64,000 nt of DNA, taken from NCBI GenBank assembly GCA_934045075.1, contig OW203734.1:7525016-7589015 (forward strand). Reading direction: 5' to 3'. The position numbers were made by a program, and so were the translations under genes. Position 1 is the stretch's first letter; the number at the start of each line of letters is the position of its first letter. Of the stretch, positions 22,780-34,294 are shown piece after piece. Below the pieces are notes generated by a model. That model saw only the letters and a program-made list of their open reading frames with translations. It searched no databases and was not told where the DNA came from. Source of the DNA: Yponomeuta sedellus (taxonomy: Eukaryota; Arthropoda; Insecta; Lepidoptera; Yponomeutidae).

Positions 22780-24194
22780 ATATATGAGTGAATTTCAACA
22801 GGTCTTATAAAATCTTTATTTCCATGTACTTTTTTATCTTAAGGTTTTTTTACAAAACAAAACTCTTTTATTGTTGTTTTTGATAATGTATGTACTCTTG
22901 CTTAGTATCTATCTTAAAAATAATATATAACTAAAAAAACTAGGAAGATAAACTGGTCTAAAAATTTCGTGCCACGGCGATGAAACATAAGTGCATGGCA
23001 ATGAAACAAGCGTCCACGGCAATGAAATAACTGTGCCATAGGAATGAAAGAATCAACCCACGGAAATGAAAATATATTTTATTTCTCCGAGAGGGAAATG
23101 CAAACCCAGATATGGGTCGTTTCTTAATTTTTGACGTCTTTTTTTTTCAGCCAATCTTTTTCTCTCCTTTCTCTCCTCCTCAGATAATTTTGGTTTGGGC
23201 ATCTTAAAAATAAACAATCCATTATTAAAATCAGACTGCAGTATGTGCTGGTGCGTTCGTTTGTGAGGGTGTATTATACGATTGATAAAGTACTAAATGT
23301 TACTAAAAGATGATAAAATACATTTTCTTTACCTAATCATAACATGGCGATGAAAACAAAAGTCACGGAAATGAAATGTCTTGGCCACGGCAATGAAAAT
23401 AATTTGTTTTATAAAGCATGGCAATTAATTTTCTTTCATTTTCATTACGGTGATGAAAATCGAGGCCATAAATAGAAATAACAAAAAATCTATTAACCAT
23501 TCGACAAAATAAACACTTGACAAATAATCATAAGAGAAATAACGTTCTATCGAATGTTTACTTAAGATGAAAATCTTAATTTAAATAAATTTAAATAGAA
23601 GTTATACCTATCCACGGCAATGAAAGAAAAAATGTCCAGTAACAAAAAAAAATATTGACTTAACGAATATCGCGAAAACGCAGGCACGTGCGTACGTCCT
23701 TCTGCGACGAGCACTTAGGCGGCATTAAACACAAACGTTTCGCGCACCGGGGATGGGAAACAAGTCGTTAGGTAAAACAATATACTTGAACATGTTTAGG
23801 ACACGGCGATTAACGGTAGTTCTGGGACAGATACATTTTTATTAACCATTCGTTGTACTATGTAAATACTTCAATAAATGTATTTCGTAACAATACTTTG
23901 ACTATTAATGTATCAAATAAAATTAGTTTTTAGTACAAAGAACCAATAGATGTTTATCAATGAAGAATAATACACAACAAGGTGACGTGCGGACAAACAT
24001 GGCAATGAAAGATTTCGGGATTTAATATTTTTTTTGGAGTATCCATTATTCTTTTTAACAAAATGTTTAGTGCTACACATAGATTACCATATCATCTAAC
24101 CGTAATAAAATGTTAGAACTTTAACACTTTCTTTTTTATTACCAATTTCATTGGTGCCACGCAATTTTTAGTTCCGGGAAATTCACTCATATAT
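22780..24194. mobile_element. unclassified element with repeated cacggcaatgaaa-like motif
   Basis: Ends at 22780-22796 and 24178-24194 are a perfect 17-bp inverted repeat (atatatgagtgaatttc). Between them are about a dozen variants of 'cacggcaatgaaa', e.g. 22973, 22994, 23014, 23036, 23058, 23343, 23364, 23386, 23446, 23612 and 23999, plus one inverted near 24150. A GC-rich patch lies at 23690-23760. No ORF was found. This could be a non-autonomous DNA transposon with subterminal repeats, but the superfamily is not evident. Confidence 0.5.
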
Positions 24195-24203
24195 ATATAT
24201 ATA

Positions 24204-24760
24204 CAGGGGTCGGCACTCGAAGTGTTACTAAAATTTTTTACTGTTCAGCAATTTGTGAACAAACAAAATGATCGCGTATCGTTAAAGTGTAAATCAAAAG
24301 ACGTGTTCGGTAGAAACCATTGGACGTTTCAGCAAGACTCGGCACCATCCCACAAAGCCCGTGAAACCCAAATTTTTTTGCAAGAAAAAGTTCCGAGCTT
24401 CATTTCTTCGCAACAATGGCCACCATATTCGCCGGACTTAAACCCAATGGATTTTTCCATATGGTCAATTCTAGAGGCCAAAGTGTCAGCAAAAAAATAT
24501 GAGACAGTCGACGCCTTAAAAATTGCTCTTCGCCGAGAATGGAACAAAATATCAGCAGACCACATTCGTGCAGCGTGTGAAGCCTTCTCGGACAAACTCG
24601 ATGCTGTTATCCGCGCTAAAGGTGGCCACATCGAACAATAACTTTTTCTTTTTAATTTTAAATGTTTTTTTTCTTTATATTGAAGTTTATAATTAAAAAG
24701 AAACAAAATTGTCAAAATTACAGCATTTTGAATTAGTAACACTTCGAGTGCCGACCCCTG
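24204..24760 (+). mobile_element. mariner (DD37D, maT-like), internally deleted
   Basis: It is flanked by TA and has ~27-bp terminal inverted repeats (caggggtcggcactcgaag..). A frame from inside the left repeat to the TAA at 24639-24641 encodes the C-terminal part of a mariner transposase. Motifs 'FQQDSAPSH' and 'SPDLNPMDF' carry the second and third catalytic Asp, separated by 37 residues, the DD37D spacing. The N-terminal DNA-binding domains and the first Asp are missing. A 'KQNDRVS' stretch near the start suggests a deletion joining N-terminal and C-terminal parts. It could be mobilised only in trans. It is inserted in the TA-rich right edge of the preceding element. Confidence 0.85.
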
Positions 24761-24762
24761 TA

Positions 24763-25170
24763 TACATAAAGTCATGCATCTCTTATAAGGGTTGTAGACG
24801 ACGCGTACACGTTAATGTGATGTAAAATAATAATAATTATGTAAAACGCTGTATGATTGGGTTAGATTTAAGTTTGTTCGTTCTTGACCGTTTTTAATAA
24901 ATGTACGAATGAGGGTAATGTTGCAAAGCACATACGCCGGTCACCTCGCCCTGCAAATCAGTTCAACTCAAGTCACCAACGAGTGACCCGCGCGCGCTGT
25001 GCGAACATTACCGCCACGTGTTTTCTCTGTATATCCTCTTTCAATCAATTTTCCAATCACGAGACCCAGTCCTCATCTGAATCCCTTACAGGGGGGTAGG
25101 CAGGGAAAAAAGTCTACTTGCCACGATCCTGAATAATCTTTTCCGGTCTACAAGATATACTCGTATTTGC
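24763..25170. other. unique sequence; possible LINE remnant
   Basis: 25085-25140 ('ggtaggcag', 'gccacgatcctga') resembles the C-terminal LINE fragment at 58738-58985, but only over short stretches. Confidence 0.35.
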
Positions 25171-25305
25171 AAGATAAAGAGGTTCGAAATTTCACTGATG
25201 CCGGTAGTCGCCCATTAGCTCAGTTGGGAGAGCGCTGGCACGGTTAGCCAGAGGTCGCGGGTTCGAGTCCCGGCATGGGTGGAATTTTTAGCCTCTAAAT
25301 AGGTT
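25171..25305 (+). repeat. tRNA-unit SINE, partial
   Basis: It contains 'aaagaggttcgaaatttcac', the tRNA-like region (A box TAGCTCAGTTGG, B box GGTTCGAGTCC) and 'agcctctaaataggttttta'. It is 5'-truncated and no clear TSD is visible. Confidence 0.75.
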
Positions 25306-25912
25306 TTTAAGACATATTAGCTGCACGTTCGCTCGTCGGTTTCTGGTATTTTTTTATGTTGTCCTTCTAATACATCCCCTATTTGGTCGATGAATGTCTG
25401 CGTGGGACGGCCCGGTCCTTCGACCCACATTAGATCAATATATTTCCAATAAAAACACAATATATTTTCCCTAAAAAACACCGTATCAATTTACATAACT
25501 AACTAATTTGATGCGCTGATAATGAATACCAAACTAAACATTTAATTTATCCCCAAACAAGTACCTTCAATCTTTTACGATCTCAAATATCGTGACTCAA
25601 GATTTAGGAGCGCCTTCCCTGTAATTTGCATAAAAAGGCCTTAAACACAACAAAGAGAGGCAGCGTGTGTCACCCGTGCATAATTTAGCCCAAATTAATC
25701 GTTTCCAATCGTCAACAATGTATCGATCCGGCCCGTTCCCGGAACGGCGTTGAGCCTGAGACATATCTCATCGCGAGACAATCTTTACACCATTCAGCAC
25801 AAACAGAAGGCCACAGAAGTCACACTACAGAAGCACACTGTAAACACCGGCCAAGTGCGTGTCGGCCCACGTGCAGTAAGGTTGCGTAGAAAGACGGGTT
25901 TTCCTACTCAAC
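25306..25912. other. mostly unique sequence
   Basis: 25365-25430 ('acatcccctatttggtcga') matches part of the LINE fragment at 58880-58920. The remainder, including GC-richer 25610-25760, is unassigned. Confidence 0.4.
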
Positions 25913-26270
25913 AGAACTAACAGAAGAATTTAGCCTCTAAATAGGTCTTTAAAATTGTCCTTAGCACGAGTTAGTGCATTAAATACGTTAGAGTATAATC
26001 ATCTGGGTACAGTGATATCATTCCGATGTAAAAACCTAACTGCAAAGTAGGTACTCGGAGCTGCAAGTGACGCAAATTACTTCAGCCAGATGTCGCTGCC
26101 TGTACGTAATACAGAGAATATTGTAAAGAGGTTCGAAATTTCACTGATGCCGGTGAGTCGCCCATTAGCTCAGTTGGAAAGAGCGCTGGCACGGATAGCC
26201 AGAGGTCGCGGGTTCGAATCCCGGCATGGGTGGAATTTTTAGCCTCTAAATAGGTTTATTAGAACTAACA
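25913..26270 (+). repeat. tRNA-unit SINE, full unit with direct terminal motif, 10-bp TSD
   Basis: The body is 25923-26260, flanked by 'agaactaaca'. It starts inside the 3' flank motif ('agcctctaaatagg') and ends in the same motif, so one whole circularly permuted unit is bounded by direct repeats. The tRNA-like region with both pol III boxes lies at about 26158-26232. Confidence 0.85.
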
Positions 26271-26439
26271 ACTTCATCAAAAAAATTCAATACAATTTGT
26301 ACGAAGTTTTCCTTTTGTAGATTGTTTGACAATTATTCGTTAACTTGTAATACCTTCTTAGTATAAGTTTTAATTGTAAGTTCATTATTTGTATCTGAGG
26401 TGTACACAAATAGTCCTCTACCTTTTCGTTTGAAATCCG

Positions 26440-26530
26440 CGGTGAGTACGCGGTAATTAAGTCCATACTCTCTCTTCCTGCGAGAAGGCCTGTGCCCTGC
26501 TATGGGACGTGTATTGTAAAGGCTATATAA
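26440..26530 (+). repeat. SINE tail
   Basis: 'gagaaggcctgtgccctgc' and 'gggacgtgtattgtaaagg' match the tail of the SINE at 2014-2297. Confidence 0.65.
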
Positions 26531-26689
26531 AAAAAATGTGCCACTACCCACACTATGATGTAGGCGAGAAACAAAATTGCGTCCTTAATTTTGCCGTAGG
26601 CGAGGTACACTAAAAAAATTTAAGAATATATCCTAAGTTTTATCGGCTCAATGAATATGTATATTGATGCCAAATTTCAGCTTTCTAAT
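26531..26689. other. unassigned
   Basis: A short AT-rich spacer. Confidence 0.3.
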
Positions 26690-26965
26690 AATAATAATAA
26701 ATAAATATTCATGGGCATATTACACGGATCTCGTTTGCTCTATACCAAGTACAACTAAATGACTTGTGTTATAGGTGTTAATTCGACGATAGATTTAATA
26801 CAATAAATACAAAGATAACATCCAAGACCGATGTTATCTTTGTATTTAGATACAAAGATACAAACTATAAAAATTTGTTTCCTAGTTTGACCCGCCCGGG
26901 GATCGAACCCGAGACCTTTGGTTTTACAGTGAGCGTGCCAAACCGCTGCGCCACCGAGGTCGTCT
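26690..26965 (-). repeat. tRNA-headed SINE with (TTA)n tail
   Basis: The minus strand begins 'gacctcggtggcgcagcgg', has B box GGTTCGATCCC and ends in ttattattattatta. Within the body 'aaagataacatc' occurs in an inverted pair around 26800-26840. Confidence 0.7.
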
Positions 26966-27184
26966 TCTACTTTAATACTTCGTCTTTGTAATGTCTGACA
27001 GACAGACGGTCGGATGGACCTCGTGAAACTACCGGGGTTCCTTGTTGACTACGGTACGCTACAAAGGGCACAGTAAAAGGTGTGTTACTGTGTAGCTAGT
27101 TTCTTATTAAGACAATAACGATTCATATCGTTTGACTAACAGTGACGTCTTTATGAATTTCGTTTTGGAAACAACGCTTCGTAA

Positions 27185-27300
27185 GGTTGTCTGGAAGAAA
27201 TTGCTTTTAGCAATAAGGCCGCCAATTGTACCGTGTATATTTGTAATTATTTTGTATTTGTTATTTTTCCAGTACAATAAAGAATATTCTCATCTTATCT
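27185..27300 (+). repeat. LINE 3' end
   Basis: 'ctggaagaaattgctttta' then 'gtacaataaagaatattc', as at 366-476. Here the tail is only a few degenerate TCT/ATC units. Confidence 0.65.
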
Positions 27301-28244
27301 TCGTGGGTCGTATGACATTTGACATTGTTACATATTATGATGTAATATAACATTTCATTAGCCTACGAAATAAAAATAGCAAGCTAAGCCATAGAACCTT
27401 CGTTATAACAGAACTAAAAAAATGACAACTTGACCTAAAACTTTTGACAACTTGTCAAAAATTCTAGATTGATCGGTCTAGACATCAGTAACGGAGAAGT
27501 AATCTACCTTAATTCCATGAAACATTCTATCGCATTTTAACGCAATATTAGATTACTAGAAATAGGTATCTCTACTTATGTTTCATTTTGGTATTATGAA
27601 TCAAAGGAACCAAAGGTGTGTGTAGGTATATGAATTCTATAGTTTGTGTTTGCACATTTGTATAAACCTTCTGGGAATTTAGTTTGTGACGCAACTTTAT
27701 GTGACATTTTATTGGAACCTTAAACGCGCATAATATTTACCTTGACAAAGGAGTTATTTGGTTTCTTAGAAGAATTTCGCATTATAATTTCGGTTGTTAG
27801 CATACTTTGTATTGCTCTTGGAATGTATCGTGTGTTTGTCACACAGTCTGGTCACTGAATTGTACTTTTCAAAGACTCATGAACTTTTTGACGTTCTCTC
27901 AAGTAAATTGAAATTGAAAGCGTGTATTAACATTAATCCGCTATACAACCGATTTTTTAAAGCTGGATCTCAAATCTAGACCACTTGAACATTTTTAGGT
28001 CAGTTGACTGGTTTCCTTAATCTGTTCGTTGTAAAGCATCCATTTCTCTTCACCGTAAAATGGAAATCAAAGTTCTCTCCGTCAGTAGTGAGTGGCGCCC
28101 TATTCTAAGCCTCTATAAAACTTACTTGGCACCACCGCATCCGCACTCGCTATAACCTTCGTGGTACTGTTTGACGGGTTTTAGAATGAGCTAGATGGAA
28201 AATAAAAATTGGATTCCCAGCTTACACTATAGTTTATACATAAG
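27301..28244. other. unique AT-rich sequence
   Basis: No gene or repeat was recognised. Confidence 0.4.
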
Positions 28245-28400
28245 CGACGGTAGCCCAGTGAGTAGAACAATGGACTCGAAAGCGAGAGTCACAGGTTTGA
28301 TTCCCAGTGAGGGCGTGTACCAATGACTTTCTTTTCTAAGTTATGTTAGCAAGTGATATTGTTACTCAAAGTTCACAAATGCGAAGTTATAGTCCTACTT
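28245..28400 (+). repeat. tRNA-headed SINE, 5' half
   Basis: The tRNA-like head 'gacggtagcccagtgagtaga' with B-box-like 'ggtttgattcc' is followed by 'gtaccaatgactttc', the start of the SINE body seen at 63780. Confidence 0.7.
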
Positions 28401-28439
28401 AATATTATAAACCGCAGATCGACAATCGTACTAGCCAGC

Positions 28440-29045
28440 AGGGACGGATTTAGAGGAGAGCAACTGGGGCTGCAGCCCCGGGGTCCCCACGTGAGATGGG
28501 CCGTGTCCCCCACATAAGTCATAGTCGAAAGTTATAGGCGAAATTTTTTCCTGCCAAAGCCAATTTTTTTAACCACTTCGACGTTGGTTATATCGGACAA
28601 CTCCATACGGTCGAGGATTTCCTTCGTAGCGCCCCAGATGCGCCGCAGGAGGCTTTAGACGCCGTGACGGCAGTCGCGCGCGCGACCCTATGAGTCAGAC
28701 AAGACATAATGATTACCGGCGTCTCGAACAGCTTCGTGGGAGAGGGAATCGACTGATAGACGAGGTCTACATCCTGGACTCTCACACGCTTCATGGGACT
28801 AGCCAGTGAGACCCGCGTGGTCCACAGCCGGCTAGAGAGGCCGTGTCGGCCGTCGCGGGCGCGATGTCGCGCGATACCGGCTGATGTACGCGTCGGCAGC
28901 GGCCCGCGACAAAGGCGCGCGGCCATTAACCGATATGACATGACTATAAAGTAACCTCGCTGTGGGACTGCTGCGGCCGGAAGTGGAATATGCTCTACTC
29001 CGTCTGTATTCCGATACCATGTTTGTAAAGTACGCACACTTGTGG
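28440..29045. other. GC-rich block of unknown origin
   Basis: 28580-28990 is far richer in G+C than its flanks. Frames are open on the minus strand from 28588, but the 5' end of that frame lies in a SINE, and no translation on either strand matches a family I know. Plus-strand stretches such as 'APQEALDAVTAVARATL' look protein-like but are broken by stops. It may be a decayed transposon; I do not call a gene. Confidence 0.35.
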
Positions 29046-29059
29046 ATTGGTATCCGCTA

Positions 29060-29190
29060 ACGATGTAGGGGAAATCTAAGTGCGTATTCACATACCTCAG
29101 CGCTTGACATAGCCAATGTTGTCCAGCAGTGATTGAGCCCATACTGTCGATCTGAGAGAAGGCCTATGCCCGGCAGTAGTAAGTATAATC
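29060..29190 (+). repeat. SINE 3' part
   Basis: 'acctcagcgcttgacatag' and 'gagagaaggcctatgcccg' match the family at 2014-2297. Confidence 0.65.
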
Positions 29191-29211
29191 TACATACGTA
29201 TTTTTGAAGTA

Positions 29212-29350
29212 AACAGATAGATAGATAACTTTATTACACAGCCAGGAAAAAGAAAATAATTACAACTATGATTTCTTAAATCTAATTGATGTTACACAAT
29301 TGGCGGTCTTATCGCTTAGAGCGATCTCTTCCAGAAAACCTTTGGATGCA
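29212..29350 (-). repeat. LINE 3' end with (GATA)n
   Basis: The minus strand carries 'gcgataagaccgccaattg' and a TATC tail at 29212-29230. It is the same family as 366-476. Confidence 0.6.
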
Positions 29351-30296
29351 ATGGATTTAGTATCTACCCATAATGATCGTAATTTCTAAATAAGTACTTC
29401 CCTACTAGTTTTAATGACAATGAATGTAGAAACATAAAGAGGTGTTTTGCTAAATTCGATACGAAAATCCCACAAAATACTTCGCAAGATGTACTTAGTA
29501 ATATTTACGTTTACCTCAAAAATAGGCAGTTCCTTAAATAGAACCCGAAATAGATTTAGTATTTCACAACAATTTTCTTTTGTTCTACTAGGTTTTTCAC
29601 AGATTTATATTTTCAGAAATATCAATAATAAAAAAAATTGATTTCGCGCTGTACTAGTATCATAACCACTGTATATAATTGCCCTAAATAGAAGAAAATC
29701 AATTCTATTATAACTCGCACATATTGTTTTAAATGTTATCTTGATAGATAACGCTGATGCGTTACTACAGAGTAGCAAAAAATACATACATTTTTAATAT
29801 ACTACGTATAATATAGTAATAATAAGTAACAGTATGCAATAATATGAAAGTGTAAAGCGAGTTGAACAATAAAAAAAATGTAAAACTCATAAAACAAAAT
29901 CTATTTGCAAAAGTCAAACTCCATTAACGTGTTTTAGAAACGGCGCATTTTGATGCAGCCGTGTAAAGCCTCATATCAGACGGTCCGACTGTAGAGCAAT
30001 ATTTTGCACCATACGCACATTACTGCCGATCATTTCGCATTATATTACAGCGCCCTCATGCATTGTACTCGGCGGTCACTCACTGTGTCGTTTTTGAAGC
30101 GGACCGGGAACTGAACCCGTGTCGACGGGCCCGGTGACCATAAATACCCGTCGGCAGGACACGGCTGCTCTCATATCGCTGCATTTGTCTTTATAGCCGC
30201 CTTTTTATTGTTATTTATCTGTGAGATTATCTCGCGAGAAGATTTTATCGCTAGGCGTTTTGACTGAATCTGTCTTCGTGCTCCTAACTTTTTTTT
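29351..30296. other. unique sequence
   Basis: Nothing was recognised. 29935-30240 is GC-richer than its surroundings. Confidence 0.4.
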
Positions 30297-30445
30297 GCAG
30301 TCTATAAACGCTTTTTGTAGCTTATACGTCCCACTGAAGAGCACACAGAGAGAGAGAAAGAGAGTGTGAACTTAATTACCCACCGCACATTGGCAGTTAT
30401 TTGAACACCTCAAACACTCAGGTTTCCTTTTCACTTAGCGAGTTG
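30297..30445 (-). repeat. SINE 3' part
   Basis: The minus strand includes 'aaggaaacctgagtgtttg' and a tail ending 'gggacgtataagctac'. An agagag stretch replaces the usual 'tctctct' segment. Confidence 0.6.
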
Positions 30446-30668
30446 TTTAACTTGTGAAAATTTGAAATTGGTAACATGAGTTTCAGTTTCTTTTTTATTT
30501 AATGGCTTTATGTAAAATTCGGGTGGACGGTCATGGATAACTTACAGAATTCAGTCAGACTCTACCTGCAGGCTATCCCGCATTGAATGTATTAGCAGAA
30601 ACAGGCAAAGAACTTTCACATGCCATAAATCACGCATAGATACGTGGTCAAGAGTAACTTTTGACACT

Positions 30669-31095
30669 GACCGTACCGTGAAACTTTTAAAGTCCATTTC
30701 ACCATGCTTACTAAGCCCTGATTATAATGTTAACCTGATTTTAAGAGGTTCTACGCAGTGGATGAAACTCACAAACTCGGTGACGGTGGATAGTGTTCCA
30801 TTCTCGTCCATAAATACTGCTGAAGAATATGACCTATGTATGAACCGCCACCGGCATCTCGTTGGTGTGTTTCATCCTTTAATAAAGCTCTTCTTACCGT
30901 ACCATGGAACTTGTAAGGTCAATTTCACCATTCTTACTAAGCCTTGATTATTATGCTTACCTGATCTATGATGACCTATGCAGCGATGTTAAGGATGAAA
31001 CACCAAACGCGGTGACGGTGGTAGTGGTGGTTCATTCATATGACCATAAAAATACTGCTGCAGAAAATGACGTATGTAAATACGTCCGTAACTGT
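30669..31095. repeat. degenerate tandem duplication (~226 bp)
   Basis: 'cttactaagcc' at about 30709 and 30935, and 'ggtgacggtgg' at about 30779 and 31010, are in register. The second half repeats the first with many changes. Short open frames in both copies do not look coding. Confidence 0.7.
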
Positions 31096-31852
31096 CTTAT
31101 TTATAAAAAAATAATACCACTAAAAAGTCTTAAGACTTAAGAGATAAATAAGAAAGACAGAGTAAATAATATTATAATATAAAAGTGGTAAAGTTATTCA
31201 CAAAATAATTAGTAGCATATTCATTTTCAAAATAAATAAATAAAACAAATATTTAAGTGGTGCTCTTATACCACAAACTTGATTTTTTAGCCGTACTCGA
31301 AGCATTCATACTTCGCTTCAAATTCAGTTTATTCACAAATCGTAGTTTAGTTTCGTTGGTGAAATTAGCAAGTACTTAGACAGTTTACAGTGAAGGCAGG
31401 AAACTCGCTAACAGTGTTCTTTTCCCAATGGAACGATGCGTCATGGTAGCGACTGTCTGATGTTTTTAAAAGTTTGCCACTGGCTAAGGATTTATGCTTT
31501 CTGCTTTCGTAATGAGAATATTTTAGTGGCGTTCCACCTTTTATTGTGATCTGGTTATCGGAGTTTATGGTTGTTTTTCACTTATCAAAAAATTGCAATT
31601 GGGACAATATTTTAAGACTTCGACGGAGCCCAAAAGATGTGTAATGTCTCATAACTGTGCGAGTGTCATGAAGTTACCGATACGAAATCACCATAAGTCG
31701 TATAAAAAATTATAAATCACAAAAAAAAATAACCAACAACCCGACTGCAGAGCGTAAACTACTATACTAGCCCTATGCCTCTATGGCAGAAAGGATCAAA
31801 AATCAATAAATTAACTCATTGCGAGGTACCCAGGTCGGTCCGGGCTGCTTCG
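31096..31852. other. unique sequence
   Basis: Nothing was recognised. Confidence 0.4.
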
Positions 31853-32057
31853 ATACTAACCTTTGTATGTCCCCACTGCTGGGGCACGGGTCTCTTCCTT
31901 CATCGCAGGAAGCTACCACGGGGGCCAAGTCCGGGTTGGTGGAGGATTGTAAGGCAGTAGCGGCCCTTACTGTCAGAAGTTTTCAAGCCGCCCGTAAGGC
32001 CTCTGACATGGCTTAACGACTGTCATTACGTGACAGCTGGCACCAACGGCTGCTTAG
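31853..32057 (-). repeat. 5S-derived SINE, 3' part
   Basis: This is the reverse complement of the non-5S body, from 'tatgtccccactgctgggg' at the left to 'tggcaccaacggctg' at the right. The 5S head is absent. Confidence 0.8.
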
Positions 32058-32828
32058 TAGGTAGTTAATATTCATGGGTCGGTTTGTTGGTTAATTTTAT
32101 TATTTTTTTATGGATCGTTTTCCCTTGTACAGTAAATAAGCGAAAAAACGGCTTTGCTTTGCGGGGGCTGAATTAAGCAAAAATAAAGTTAGGACAAACG
32201 CCACACTTCCACCCCAACAACTTTCAAGATCTCCCAATTCCTAACTCTAAATTCAAGTACACCCAACACCGTCCCTTCAGTACCTCAAACACCCTAAAGT
32301 GTAGTTTATCGAAACCGCATATTTTATTGCCTATTCACCGTTTTATAAATGGCACTTTGGAAAAATTGTCAAATGCCAAACACACGTTGCTGCCATCTAA
32401 TCACGTTGAGTGAGAAAAGGGGTGCCGCTGGGTAGTGTGTTTGGGCCGGTGCTCCTGATAATTTCCAATCGATTCGGCACTTTATTCTTTGGCAAAAGGG
32501 TCTAAAGTGGCAGTTGTAAAGGTTTCGGTATCGAAACAGAGGGTGGCAATAAATTACGTCTCGAAGCCAGAAGTCCTCCGTATCGCCAGCGACTGATAAA
32601 AGTCCTCTTTGGCGAGAGACTTGAGAACTTTGCGGTAGTGATGTGATAAACCTATTACGAGCGCGAAATAAGACAGCCGGGTGGGTTTCCCAATTGGCTT
32701 CATACCAAGAGATGATTTTTGATCATTAAATAGTATTAAAATACTCATTGGTATTAAGCTCGCCTTTGTACAAATAAGAAAAGCTCGTAGCCCCGCTGCC
32801 TGAATGTTTTTTTTTTCATATTTTTTTC
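32058..32828. other. unique sequence
   Basis: Nothing was recognised except a LINE-like tail 'ttaagctcgcctttgtac' near 32755, also seen at 52770. Confidence 0.4.
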
Positions 32829-33070
32829 CAAACGGTTCCTTACTTTAATCCCACTAAGCAGTTGGTGCCGGCTGCGGTCGATAGATGGCAGTCATTAAGC
32901 TAAGTCAGAGGCCTTAGGACAGCTTGAAAACTCTTGACAGTAAGACCAGCCACTAGTCTTGCAAGCCTCCACTAATCGGACTTGGCCACCCTGGAGGAGT
33001 ATGGCCTAACCTTCCTGCGATGCAGGTAGAGACCCGTCCTTGAGCAGTAAGGAAATACAAGAGTTGATAT
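32829..33070 (+). repeat. 5S-derived SINE, 3' part, older subfamily
   Basis: Sequence from 'gttggtgccggctgcggtcg' to 'gagttgatat' is diverged from the main family. It shares variants with 48763-49095, e.g. 'gcttgaaaactt' and 'aagaccagccac'. Confidence 0.7.
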
Positions 33071-33394
33071 CGAACTGAAGTTTTTTATCGATAACACTAG
33101 CGACACCTTGCCCTTCCTTACAAACGAGTTAGTGTTCCTGTCACGTCCCGGTCAGCTGCGGGCGTACGTCTGTTTTCTTTTTAATTACCTCCAATAAATA
33201 CTCTCCTGCGAATTCCTTGAGTCGGTCCCCACGTGCCGGGGAAGGTAATCGGATGTCCTTTGTGAAGTAACTGTGAAGCCTAAGGATATTTTGCTACCTA
33301 TTTTAGGCTGTCCATAAACTACGTCACAAGAGTTTCTTAATTGAAGATATGAAATGAAAAGGTTTTATTTAAAGTAGCACAGAAACTGCGGCTT

Positions 33395-33515
33395 AGATAG
33401 ATAGATAGAATGTTCTTTATTGCATGTACACCAGGGATTACATAATAGACTTATAAAATAACAGTACAGTACAAGTGGCGGCCTTATTACTAAAAGTAAT
33501 TTCTTCCACACAACC
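33395..33515 (-). repeat. LINE 3' end with (GATA)n
   Basis: The minus strand has 'aataaggccgccacttg' and 'caataaagaacattctatc'. It is the same family as 366-549. Confidence 0.65.
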
Positions 33516-33680
33516 ATTGACGGAAAAGAAGAAACGGAAACTGAAATACTTAATGAACGTTACAATTCAAACTACGAGTAGGTCAAACAGAAGAGCTCCT
33601 TTATGCAGAATGCATGCATTTTGTTTTGTGTACGGTTTTCCATCGCCGTGTACGCCGCGGCAAGGCGTATTTACGTTGAA

Positions 33681-33732
33681 AAAAAAAAAGGTCAAGTGCG
33701 AGTTGGACTCGCTCGCCGAGGGTTCCGTACTA
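33681..33732 (-). repeat. end of a 'ggttccgtac' repeat
   Basis: The minus strand 'tacggaaccctcggcgagcg' plus 'gagtccaactcgcacttg' matches the right end of the repeat at 44295-44812. Confidence 0.6.
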
Positions 33733-33899
33733 GTAACGCCATCTAGCGTCCACTGCTGGACACAGACCTCCCCCTAGGCACGGCTAGTAATTTGTTTTAG
33801 ATCGTTGGTGCAGCGAGTTGATGGGAGTCCTATGCTGCCTTTGCCATTTCGTGGTCTTAACTCAAGAACTTTCTACCTCACTGACTTCAGCCAGATATT

Positions 33900-34205
33900 G
33901 TATAGAATGCTATTTGTGGCCAGCTCACTGCCGCTTCAACTTACTTTCGGAACGCGGAGGCGTAGGTAGACCAGGGTTTGCCACTATCCCGACGGACCTC
34001 TTCCGCTAGATCAACATTCGTTGGTCGTTGCATGCACACACGCTGCGTATTGGTAGCCGGAACTGATGGCAGTTGTGTCAAAAACTTCTGGCCTGGTGAC
34101 AGCGTTGGCAGGCCCTCCACCGGATGTCTGGTGATCTGGCTACGGTGGCGGGGAGTCGCTGGATGCGGATGGCACAAGACCGTGAAGCTTGGAAAACTAT
34201 GAAGG
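33900..34205 (-). pseudogene. LINE C-terminal fragment
   Basis: The minus-strand frame contains 'CMQRPTNVDLAEEVRRD' and '..YASAFRK', a decayed version of the C-terminus better preserved at 58738-58985. Confidence 0.5.
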
Positions 34206-34294
34206 AGGCCTATGTTATACAGTAGGCGTCAAATGACAGATGATAATGATGATGAAACGTAGAATACAAAAAAAAATATGTTAACTACATTAAG

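Noticed and set aside
22973..24011. CRISPR-like array of cacggcaatgaaa
   Set aside because: Spacing is irregular, repeats are short and variable, and the host is a eukaryote.
28588..29142. 184-codon minus-strand frame
   Set aside because: The start lies in a SINE tail, composition is driven by GC content, and no family was recognised. It is kept only as a GC-rich block.
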